Shown here one piece after another: positions 1-5,944 of a stretch of DNA of 14,292 nucleotides. The notes beneath the pieces were generated by a model, which did not search any database, was not told the DNA's origin, and worked only from the letters and a program-made list of their open reading frames with translations. This stretch comes from an uncultured Eubacteriales bacterium (GTDB lineage: Bacteria; Bacillota; Clostridia; Christensenellales; CAG-138), in the NCBI GenBank assembly GCA_900542615.1, contig UQOG01000043.1, positions 1-14,292 of the forward strand, given 5' to 3'. A program made the position numbers and the translations under genes. Position 1 is the stretch's first letter, and every line of letters starts with the position of its first letter.

Positions 1-54
1 GCACCTACGACTCTGACTCGTATTGTCTAGGTTCGAATCCTAGTTCCGCAGCCA
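1..54 (+). tRNA. tRNA-Gln(CTG), 3' part
   Basis: This is the 3' two thirds of a tRNA gene cut by the left edge of the window. The anticodon stem TACGA/TCGTA (7-11 and 19-23) closes a seven-base loop CTCTGAC, which gives anticodon CTG and reads CAG (glutamine). The T arm is CTAGG-TTCGAAT-CCTAG (28-44). The acceptor 3' strand TTCCGCA (45-51 region) implies a 5' strand starting with T, so the first pair would be U1-A72, a known identity feature of bacterial tRNA-Gln. CCA is encoded, ending at 54. The D arm and 5' acceptor strand lie outside the window. A terminator follows directly, so this is the last tRNA of its transcript. Confidence 0.9.
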
Positions 55-57
55 TGA

Positions 58-84
58 AAAAGCCCCTGTATTTCAGGGGCTTTT
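58..84 (+). terminator. Rho-independent terminator of the tRNA transcript
   Basis: A perfect 11-bp stem (58-68 with 74-84) closes a five-base loop TATTT. The 5' arm begins AAAAG and the 3' arm ends CTTTT, followed by CTT, so the U-rich tract is formed by the end of the stem itself. It starts three bases after the encoded CCA. It also covers the first codons of the longest possible reading of the next gene, which argues that the next gene starts further downstream. Confidence 0.85.
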
Positions 85-107
85 CTTATGTCCATCCCAT
101 CACGCAA

Positions 108-114
108 AAGGAGG
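108..114 (+). promoter_or_regulatory. Shine-Dalgarno site that fixes the start of the YitT-like gene
   Basis: AAGGAGG at 108-114 is followed by eight bases and then TTG at 123-125. It is the only strong ribosome-binding site near the start of this gene, and it favours the TTG over the upstream in-frame ATG at 54. That ATG overlaps the tRNA CCA and has no such site. Confidence 0.85.
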
Positions 115-122
115 TTCCTGCC

Positions 123-1013
123 TTGCAAAAGAAGCATTTGCAGCTGTGCGCCGGCATTTTGGCCGGAAACTTGTGCATCGCCCTAGGGGTCGGCGGGTTC
201 ATCGTGCCCAACAGCATCATTATGGGCGGTTCCACCGGCATCAGCCTGGTGCTGGATCATGTTTTCGGGGTGGATTTGGCCACCTCCGTATTCATCCTGA
301 ACATGCTGCTTTTTATCCTGGGCGCATGGACGTTGGGCCGCAAGTTTGCCTTATCCACCATCGCCAGCAGCATCCTCTACCCCGCCCTGCTGGCCCTGTT
401 TCAACGCATCCCCGGCATCCAGGCCCTCACGGGGAACGATCTGCTGGCCGCCATCTTTGCCGGACTGCTGATGGGGGTAGGCATTGGGCTAATCGTGCGG
501 CAGGGGGCTTCCACCGGCGGCACGGACATTCTGGCCATGGTGCTGAACAAATATACCCACCTTTCCGTGGCGCTGCTGCTGTATATCGTGGATTTCATCG
601 TGCTGGGGATGCAGGCCTTCTTCTCCCGGCCGGAGCAGATTCTGTACGGCATCCTCGCCCTGCTGATCACCACCGGGGTCATGAACCAGGTGGTGCTCCT
701 GGGCCAGGCCCAGCTCCAGCTGATCGTCATTTCGGAAGAATATGAACGCCTGCGGGACAAGCTGCTGCGGGAGCTGGACGTGGGGGTTTCCATGCTCTAT
801 ATAGAGACCGGATTGGCCAAGGAGCAGCAAAAGGCCATCCTTTGCGTAATCCCCCAGCGCAAGCTCTATGCCGCCAACGTCCTGATCCAGCAGGTTGACC
901 CAGGGGCGTTTACCATGATCTCCCGGGTCAAGGAGGTAAAGGGCCGGGGGTTCTCCCTGGAGCGGGTGCCGGCTGCCCCCCAGGAACCTGCCCCCCCGGA
1001 AAAACTAGCCTAG
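123..1013 (+). CDS. YitT-family integral membrane protein (DUF161 + DUF2179)
   Basis: This is a 296-residue membrane protein starting at TTG 123. The N-terminal two thirds are hydrophobic helices with the glycine-rich signatures of YitT/DUF161 proteins: a GGFIVPN...GGSTG stretch early on, and a second, related RQGASTGGTDI stretch about 100 residues later, consistent with an internally duplicated fold. The last about 80 residues form a soluble domain matching DUF2179 (ISEEYERLRDKL..., CVIPQRKL..., DPGAFTMIS...). The family is widespread in Firmicutes and its substrate is unknown; transport is often assumed. The frame stays open back to ATG 54, but that start overlaps the tRNA CCA and the terminator. 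No partner gene lies beside it, as the next gene converges on it across a repeat-filled gap. Confidence 0.88.
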   Translation: MQKKHLQLCAGILAGNLCIALGVGGFIVPNSIIMGGSTGISLVLDHVFGVDLATSVFILNMLLFILGAWTLGRKFALSTIASSILYPALLALFQRIPGIQALTGNDLLAAIFAGLLMGVGIGLIVRQGASTGGTDILAMVLNKYTHLSVALLLYIVDFIVLGMQAFFSRPEQILYGILALLITTGVMNQVVLLGQAQLQLIVISEEYERLRDKLLRELDVGVSMLYIETGLAKEQQKAILCVIPQRKLYAANVLIQQVDPGAFTMISRVKEVKGRGFSLERVPAAPQEPAPPEKLA

Positions 1014-1056
1014 CGCATCCATAGCTTCCCCCATGGACGTCCTAGGGCGGGTACAG

Positions 1057-1095
1057 AAAGGGGCGCCTTGCAGAAAATTCCTGCAAGGCGCCCCT
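1057..1095. repeat. 39-bp direct repeat containing a perfect hairpin, copy 1
   Basis: This is identical to 1293-1331. It contains the 14-bp palindromic arms GGGGCGCCTTGCAG (1060-1073) and CTGCAAGGCGCCCC (1081-1094) around a seven-base loop AAAATTC. It is the left boundary of the composite element. It could act as a bidirectional terminator between the convergent YitT-like and rng genes, but neither side carries a clear T-run. Confidence 0.85.
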
Positions 1096-1148
1096 CAGCT
1101 TGTCGAAAAACCTCTGGCGAATGGAAGATCGCGGCCCTTTTAGGCTTT
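1096..1148 (+). repeat. Dispersed 53-bp repeat, copy 1
   Basis: This aligns without gaps to the last 53 bases of the window (14240-14292), with 50 of 53 positions identical; all three differences are A/G transitions. Both copies lie in the same orientation, and both follow directly on a GC-rich hairpin whose sequence differs between them. The second copy is cut by the window edge, so the true repeat is probably longer. Confidence 0.9.
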
Positions 1149-1292
1149 AATCGGATTTGGCGGCATGTACGGCAAATCCGCAAAAAGCCTTGCGTAGCAA
1201 GGGTTTCCTTGCATAGCTCCCTGGCCGCGCCGTAGGCGCAAGGGAGCTATGAACACCTCGAAAAAGTGGCGCAAGCCACTTTTTCGACAGCC

Positions 1293-1331
1293 AAAGGGGC
1301 GCCTTGCAGAAAATTCCTGCAAGGCGCCCCT
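1293..1331. repeat. 39-bp direct repeat containing a perfect hairpin, copy 2
   Basis: This is an exact copy of 1057-1095 in the same orientation, 236 bp further on. It forms the right boundary of the composite element. Exact identity over 39 bp, including the loop, suggests either recent duplication or continuing gene conversion. Confidence 0.85.
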
Positions 1332-1448
1332 TCCGTTTGTTGGGGTTGGCCGGCTGCCATGGGCGCCCTATTTGTGAAGCCCACGCGTTGCATCCCCATC
1401 CCTTCCCGCAATATGGCGCCTTCGCCTTTGCGCCGACTCCTACCTGGC
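1332..1448. other. Non-coding spacer between the repeat element and rng
   Basis: I see no gene, promoter or clear terminator here. Short open frames on the minus strand read through this stretch into the repeat, but they have no ribosome-binding site or recognisable domain. With 1014-1056 it completes the gene-free gap between the YitT-like gene and rng. Confidence 0.5.
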
Positions 1449-2981
1449 TCAATAGGCTTTTGCAATGCTGCGGATATGCTTAAGCTCGCTGGGGGAGGTG
1501 ATAGGGGATATGGTAAACTCCTCCACATGCATTCCCGGCACCGGCTGCACGAAAATGGAATGGCCGGCGGCGCTGGGAAGCAGAGGGGCTTCCTGGGTGC
1601 TGTTTTCCTGGATCATCTCCGCCACGGAAGGGTTGACCCGCACCAGATAGGAACAGCTTTCCCCCTCTGCCAGGGCGCGCATGAGCTTTTTGCGCACCTT
1701 GAGGATCATGGTTTCCCGGGACAGCACCTTCCCGTCCCCGCCGCAATAGGGGCAGGGCGCTTGCAGGGTTGCGGAGATGCAGGGCCGGGTCTTTTTCCGG
1801 GTCATCTCCACCAGGCCCAGCTGGGTGATCCCCAATACGTTGGACTTGGTCCGGTCCTTGCGCAGCTCGGTGCGCAGGGTATCCAATACCCGTTCCTTGT
1901 CCGCGATTTCATCCATATCGATAAAGTCGATGATGATGATCCCGCTGATATCCCTAAGCCGCAGCTGCCGGGCGATCTCCTTGGCCGCCTCGCAGTTGGT
2001 CTGGGTGATGGTCTCCTGCAGGGAATCGTTGCCCACGTATTTCCCTGTGTTCACATCGATGGTGGTCAGGGCTTCGGTTTGGTCGATGACGATGTAGCCG
2101 CCGTTTTTCAGCCAGACCTTCCGGGCCAGGGCCTTGTCGATGGCGGTCTCCAGCTTATAGGTATCGAACATATCCGGCACCCCTTCATAGAGCTCCACCC
2201 GCTCCTGCAGGGCCGGGGCCAGGATGCCTACCACCACCTGGATCTTTTCAAAGAACTCCCGGTCGTTGATCACCAGCCGGTGGATATCCGGGGAAAACAG
2301 GTCCCTTAGGGTGCGGAACATAAGGGGCTCCTCCGCGTGGATCAGCCGGGGGGCGCTCAACAGCCGCTCCTTTTCCTGGATCCTGCTCCACATGCGGGTC
2401 AAGAAGGCCATATCGTTGGCAAAGTCCGCCACCTCCTTGCCCACAGCCGCCGTGCGGACGATCACCCCCATATCCGGGGGCTTGACCCCTTCCACCGCGG
2501 CCTTGAGCCGGGCCCGTTCGCATTCATCGTCGATCCGGCGGGATACGCCGATGTAATTTACCGTGGGCATAAGCACCAGGCTGCGGCCCGGCAGGGTGAT
2601 GTGGGTGGTGACCCGGGCGCCCTTGGTGCCGATGGGCTCTTTGATCACCTGTACCATGATATCCTGGCCGGGCTTGAGAATATCCTTCACATTGGGGGTC
2701 TCGTCCAGCTTCTGGTCCCCCTCATGGTGGCTGCCGAACTGGAACTCGCTCTTGTCCAGCACGATGTCCCCCGCGTACAGGAACGCGTTGCGCTCCAGGC
2801 CGATGTCCACAAACGCCGCCTGCATCCCGGGCAAAACGTTTTGCACCTTGCCCTTATAAATATTGCCCACCAGCCGTTCCTTGCCCCGCCGCTCGATATA
2901 GATCTCGCTGGGGGAACCGTCCTCCAGGAGCACCACGCGAGTCTGGTAGGGATTGACGTCGATCACGATTTCCTTATGCAT
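1449..2981 (-). CDS. rng: Ribonuclease G / RNase E family endoribonuclease
   Basis: This 510-residue enzyme cleaves single-stranded RNA and acts in rRNA processing and mRNA turnover. An S1-like RNA-binding domain lies at about residues 36-125 (RLVGNIYKGKVQNVLPGMQA...). The RNase E/G catalytic core follows, with the metal-binding aspartates D309 in TIDVNTGKY and D352 in IIIDFIDM. The zinc-link motif is CPYCGGDG at 410-417 (C410, C413), with spacing close to E. coli RNase E (D303, D346, C404, C407). Its length fits the short RNase G type without a degradosome scaffold. ATG 2981 is preceded by GAAGG at a good distance. It lies 153 bp downstream of spoIVFB. In many Clostridia rng is followed by rplU-rpmA; here the repeat element and a convergent gene follow instead. 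Confidence 0.95.
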   Translation of the reverse strand: MHKEIVIDVNPYQTRVVLLEDGSPSEIYIERRGKERLVGNIYKGKVQNVLPGMQAAFVDIGLERNAFLYAGDIVLDKSEFQFGSHHEGDQKLDETPNVKDILKPGQDIMVQVIKEPIGTKGARVTTHITLPGRSLVLMPTVNYIGVSRRIDDECERARLKAAVEGVKPPDMGVIVRTAAVGKEVADFANDMAFLTRMWSRIQEKERLLSAPRLIHAEEPLMFRTLRDLFSPDIHRLVINDREFFEKIQVVVGILAPALQERVELYEGVPDMFDTYKLETAIDKALARKVWLKNGGYIVIDQTEALTTIDVNTGKYVGNDSLQETITQTNCEAAKEIARQLRLRDISGIIIIDFIDMDEIADKERVLDTLRTELRKDRTKSNVLGITQLGLVEMTRKKTRPCISATLQAPCPYCGGDGKVLSRETMILKVRKKLMRALAEGESCSYLVRVNPSVAEMIQENSTQEAPLLPSAAGHSIFVQPVPGMHVEEFTISPITSPSELKHIRSIAKAY

Positions 2982-3060
2982 CTTACCTTCTTCACTTCTT
3001 CTCGCTGTACCTTAATGGGGCTAGTTTACCGGCCTTGGAGACCGCATATACGAATGCCGC

Positions 3061-3091
3061 TTCCCCGGGCGAGGGAGACGCCTCCCCGGAA
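3061..3091 (-). other. Bulged hairpin upstream of rng
   Basis: Between spoIVFB and rng the minus strand can fold into TTCC/GGAA, GGG/CCC and GAGG/CCTC paired blocks separated by small bulges (11 bp in all). A weaker GAAAA-GCC-TTTTC hairpin lies at 3107-3119. It may be a leader structure or processing site for rng mRNA. RNase E/G transcripts are often autoregulated through their leaders, but nothing here proves that. No convincing promoter was found in the 153-bp gap. Confidence 0.3.
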
Positions 3092-3134
3092 AGCCGTGCA
3101 TACCAAGAAAAGCCTTTTCAGCCTTACCAGTTTA

Positions 3135-4016
3135 TCACCCTTTTGGTTTCGGGTCAATCCTGATGGCGCGGCCAATGGGCGTGCCGCCCCCCAAAGCGCC
3201 CATTAAGCCCAGCAGGGTCGCCTCCTCGGTTTGGCCCACGTCCCGCATCTGATCGTCCAGCACATGGATCACCGTGTATGCCCCGGCCTGGGTCCTGCGC
3301 AGGGCCGCGGCGATGGGCATACGCTCATACACGCCGATATGGACCACCCGAAGGCTCTCTCCCCGCAGCACCGCCCGCTGCCGCCGGAGCATCGCCTCCA
3401 CCCGCGCGCCCTTTTCCCCCCGGAATTCCCCTGCGGCGGCCAACAGCAAAAACAGCCCGAAGATGGCCGCGGTGGCGTTATCCTCTCCCCGGAGGAGCAG
3501 CGCCCCGCCCAGCAGCAAGAGCCCCGTCCCCGCCAGCAGCCCCAGCCCGGCGCAAACCCGGATGCAGGCCCTCGGGGATAGGCGGGTCTGCAGCAGGCAG
3601 CGCAGCATCCTCCCCCCATCCAGGGGCAGGGCGGGCAGCAGGTTCACCAGGGCGATGGAAAGGTTGGCCTGTCCGAAGTCGGCCAAAAAGGGCAGATCGC
3701 CCAAGCCCTGGGCCGCCCCGCAGCCCATGGCCATCAGCAGGCTGAACAAGGGGCCGGCCGCCGCAATGGCCAACCCGTCCCAGCCCCCTGCCCGCTCCAG
3801 CCTGGCCACAAAGCCGAAGGGTTGCAATTGGATCCGCTCCACCCGGCAACCCAGGCCCCGGGCCATGATCCCGTGGGCGGCTTCATGGAGGGAAAGGGCC
3901 AACAGGGACGTCAGGCAAGCGGCCACATGGTCCGTCAGGATCATCCACAGCGCCAGCGCCAGCAGCAAGGGGCTGCATTCGATCCCCGCATTCCCAATAT
4001 AGCCCAGCCGGATCAT
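3135..4016 (-). CDS. spoIVFB: Site-2 protease family M50 metalloprotease, SpoIVFB-like
   Basis: This is a 293-residue membrane zinc protease. The zinc motif HEAAH is at residues 44-48, and the third ligand lies in the conserved LPALPLDGGRML stretch (D133). The membrane GP-type loop AAAGPL is at about 85-90. The C-terminal 90 residues resemble a divergent CBS domain, as in SpoIVFB. In spore formers this enzyme sits in the outer forespore membrane and cuts pro-sigma-K in the mother cell. The start ATG directly abuts the TAA of the upstream SpoIVFA-like gene (TAAATG), so the two are almost certainly translated together. Non-sporulation M50 proteases share the same motifs; the assignment to SpoIVFB rests on the size, the CBS-like tail and the neighbour. 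Confidence 0.85.
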   Translation of the reverse strand: MIRLGYIGNAGIECSPLLLALALWMILTDHVAACLTSLLALSLHEAAHGIMARGLGCRVERIQLQPFGFVARLERAGGWDGLAIAAAGPLFSLLMAMGCGAAQGLGDLPFLADFGQANLSIALVNLLPALPLDGGRMLRCLLQTRLSPRACIRVCAGLGLLAGTGLLLLGGALLLRGEDNATAAIFGLFLLLAAAGEFRGEKGARVEAMLRRQRAVLRGESLRVVHIGVYERMPIAAALRRTQAGAYTVIHVLDDQMRDVGQTEEATLLGLMGALGGGTPIGRAIRIDPKPKG

Positions 4017-4724
4017 TTAGACCCTTGCCTTCTCCAGGCCGAAAAACGCCAGCGGGTCCGTGGGACGCCCCCCCTCATAGACCGCCAGCCCCAGGGTGTC
4101 CGTCCCCTTCCCAAGGGTATCTCCCACCTTCAGGGATTGGCCCTCCTCCACGCTGATTTCGGATAGGCCGAAATAGTACACCTCCTGGTCCTTCCCCTCC
4201 AGCACCAGGCGCACATATGCGCCCATATCCGGGTCCTCCCCCAGCTCCTTGACCCTACAGGCCCCAGGCACGGATACGGTCTGCGGGGTCTCCAGGGTCA
4301 GGGTGGCGATCAGGCTATCCGGATCCAGGCTGGCCGTCGTATACCCCACCCCCAGGGTGGGGCCGGCGGTGCTGGAAAACACCTGGATGATGCTGGGCAG
4401 GGAAACGAATTTCAGCCGGCCCAGGCTATCCGGGTCCTCCGAAGCTGCCCCTTGCTGGGAGGCCTGGGCGGAGGCGGCCACCACAGCCCCATCCGGGAAG
4501 ATCGACGCGCCGCCTTCCGCCCAGCGCAGCAGCAATACCCCGGCGCAGACCACCCCGCACAGGCCCGCCTTGATCAGCATCCCGCTGGCCCGGGCCTGCC
4601 CGCCGCCCGTCCGGCGCAGCCTGCCCGCCTGCCTGCGGGCGGCGCTGCCCACGGCCCCGCCAAGATACCGGGGCACGCCCATGCGGCCCCTGGCCTCACC
4701 CGAGGAAAAGCCCGTATGCTCCAT
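4017..4724 (-). CDS. spoIVFA: SpoIVFA-like membrane protein with degenerate LytM/M23 domain
   Basis: This is a protein of about 235 residues with a basic N-terminal region, one membrane segment (MLIKAGLCGVVCAGVLLLRW, about residues 49-68 from ATG 4724) and an extracytoplasmic C-terminal domain. The end (GQSLKVGDTLGK...LGLAVYEGGRPTDPLAFFG) follows the pattern of M23/LytM domains, but the zinc histidines are absent: the place of the usual HLHFE holds LGLAVYE. SpoIVFA, the scaffold and inhibitor of SpoIVFB, is such a protein. The frame extends to GTG 4757, but that start would lie inside the rodA terminator and lacks a Shine-Dalgarno site, so ATG 4724 is preferred. A TTG start around 4739 behind a G-run cannot be excluded. 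The family call is by context and the LytM trace. Confidence 0.65.
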   Translation of the reverse strand: MEHTGFSSGEARGRMGVPRYLGGAVGSAARRQAGRLRRTGGGQARASGMLIKAGLCGVVCAGVLLLRWAEGGASIFPDGAVVAASAQASQQGAASEDPDSLGRLKFVSLPSIIQVFSSTAGPTLGVGYTTASLDPDSLIATLTLETPQTVSVPGACRVKELGEDPDMGAYVRLVLEGKDQEVYYFGLSEISVEEGQSLKVGDTLGKGTDTLGLAVYEGGRPTDPLAFFGLEKARV

Positions 4725-4737
4725 CCGATCCAAAGAC

Positions 4738-4792
4738 AAAAAAATCCCCCCTTGCACATTTCATTTCAGCATATGTGCGGGGGGCGGATTTA
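4738..4792 (-). terminator. Strong intrinsic terminator after rodA
   Basis: On the minus strand, GCACAT/ATGTGC forms the upper stem, then a 2x2 mismatch, then CCCC/GGGG, one bulged G and AAATCC/GGATTT. The downstream arm runs straight into seven T residues (the A-run at 4738-4744 on +). It begins at the rodA stop codon and covers the first possible codons of the SpoIVFA-like gene. It should largely uncouple spoIVFA-spoIVFB-rng from rodA. Confidence 0.75.
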
Positions 4793-5941
4793 ATGCTTTT
4801 TCGGCCGCCGCATCCATACGTTTTCCACGATGCCCACGGCCACCATGTTGGTGAGCAGGTTGCTGCCCCCATAGCTGATGAAGGGCAAGGGAATGCCGGT
4901 AACCGGCATCAGGCCGATGGTCATGCCGATGTTCTCAAACACATGGGCGGTCAGCATCCCCGTGACGCCGATCACCAGGCAAGACGCCAGGTGATCTTTC
5001 AGCTTCATGGCCATATACAGCCAGCGGAAGATCAGCAGGAAATACAGCACGATGATGGCGGTTCCGCCGATGAACCCCAAGCCCTCCACGATGCCGGCGA
5101 AGATGAAGTCCGTATGCCGCTCGGGCACAAAGCGGAGCTGGGCCAACGTTCCTTCGGAAAAAAAGCCCTTTCCGGTAAGCTGGCCGGAGCCCACGGCGAT
5201 TTTGGACTGGGATACGTTATACCCATACTTGAGGGGGTCCAGCGCCGGATCCAAAAAGACGCGAATACGCCAACGCTGCTCCTCGCTGAACAAAAACTGA
5301 TAGGCCAGCGGGGCGCCCACCACCAACAACCCCGCCGCGGTAGCAATATAGCCCCAAGAGATCCGGCCCACAAAAAAGATAAACACCATGATGCACACAT
5401 ACACGAAGGCGGTGCCAAAGTCCGGCTGAAGCAGCACCAGCACCGTGGGCACGGCGCAGATAAGCACCGCGTAGACGATGGTTTTGATGCCGGTGAGCCT
5501 GCCGTACTTATCCATGCTCTGGGCTACGATCTGGGACAGGGCGATGATGATGGCGATCTTGCACAGCTCCCCAGGCTGCAGGGCGCGGTCCAGGGACTCC
5601 AGCTTGAACCAGCCCTGAATCCCCCGCACCTTGGAGGTCACAAACAATAACAGCAACAATAAGACGATCAAAAAATATGCGTATTTGATCACATATTTGT
5701 AGATCTTATAATCCAGGGCGATGACGATGAGGAATGCCGCCACCCCCACCAGGAAGTTGACCGCCTGGCGCTGCACATAGTTGAGGTTCAGCTTTTCCAG
5801 ATAGTCGGCCAGGCTGGCTTCCTCGCCGCTGAAAGGGTCCGCCATAATGCTGGTGATGCTCACCAGGCCAATGGACACCAAAATGAGCACCAGCAGCAGG
5901 GTAAACCAATCGAATTGCTTAAAAATGTATTTATCCAACAT
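4790..5941 (-). CDS. rodA: RodA, SEDS-family peptidoglycan glycosyltransferase
   Basis: This 383-residue multispanning membrane protein polymerises lipid II into glycan strands with a class B penicillin-binding protein during cell elongation. SEDS signatures are present: LQPDFGTA at 171-178; RVFLDPALDPLKYGYNVSQS followed by GSGQLTGKG; PERHTDFIF with D278, which corresponds to the essential aspartate of the family; and GLMPVTGIPLPFISYGGS near the end. RodA is favoured over FtsW by the lack of a long N-terminal extension and by its neighbours. ATG 5941 lies three bases after the stop of the lipoprotein gene, with no strong Shine-Dalgarno site, which points to translational coupling. The mre and min genes and pbp2 that often surround rodA are not in the window. 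Confidence 0.93.
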   Translation of the reverse strand: MLDKYIFKQFDWFTLLLVLILVSIGLVSITSIMADPFSGEEASLADYLEKLNLNYVQRQAVNFLVGVAAFLIVIALDYKIYKYVIKYAYFLIVLLLLLLFVTSKVRGIQGWFKLESLDRALQPGELCKIAIIIALSQIVAQSMDKYGRLTGIKTIVYAVLICAVPTVLVLLQPDFGTAFVYVCIMVFIFFVGRISWGYIATAAGLLVVGAPLAYQFLFSEEQRWRIRVFLDPALDPLKYGYNVSQSKIAVGSGQLTGKGFFSEGTLAQLRFVPERHTDFIFAGIVEGLGFIGGTAIIVLYFLLIFRWLYMAMKLKDHLASCLVIGVTGMLTAHVFENIGMTIGLMPVTGIPLPFISYGGSNLLTNMVAVGIVENVWMRRPKKH

Positions 5942-5944
5942 GGG

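Larger units (their letters stand above)
1057..1331. repeat. Composite multi-hairpin repeat element
   Basis: This gene-free block is almost entirely base-paired on paper. In order it holds: a 14-bp hairpin (1060-1094); an extended hairpin where 1142-1148 pairs with 1184-1190 around CGGATTTG/CAAATCCG (1152-1159 and 1173-1180); CCTTGC-GTA-GCAAGG (1188-1202), which shares three bases with the previous arm; an 11-bp stem CATAGCTCCCT/AGGGAGCTATG (1212-1222 and 1241-1251) with an inner GCGCC-GTA-GGCGC; a 13-bp stem with a GCAA tetraloop (1258-1287); and an exact second copy of the first hairpin (1296-1330). A TGTCGAAAAA (1101-1110) is inverted at 1280-1289, so the interior is bounded by 10-bp inverted repeats. 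No protein with family resemblance is encoded on either strand. Part of it recurs at 14240-14292, so it is dispersed in the genome. A REP- or MITE-like non-autonomous element is the most likely nature; a structured RNA is an alternative. Confidence 0.7.

Noticed and set aside
1057..1331. CRISPR array
   Set aside because: Only two exact repeats, 236 bp apart, with structured DNA between; no regular spacers and no cas genes.
1266..2309. A 347-codon open frame on + across the rng gene
   Set aside because: It is antisense to the clearly recognised RNase G domains, has no ribosome-binding site and no domain; long mirror frames are expected at this GC content.
4757..4792. Sporulation sigma promoter (CATATGCT as -10) before spoIVFA
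   Set aside because: The matching -35 is poor and the sequence is explained by the terminator hairpin; kept only as a remark.
4775..5650. A 291-codon open frame on + across rodA
   Set aside because: Antisense shadow rich in His, Gln and Gly; rodA motifs on the other strand explain the sequence.
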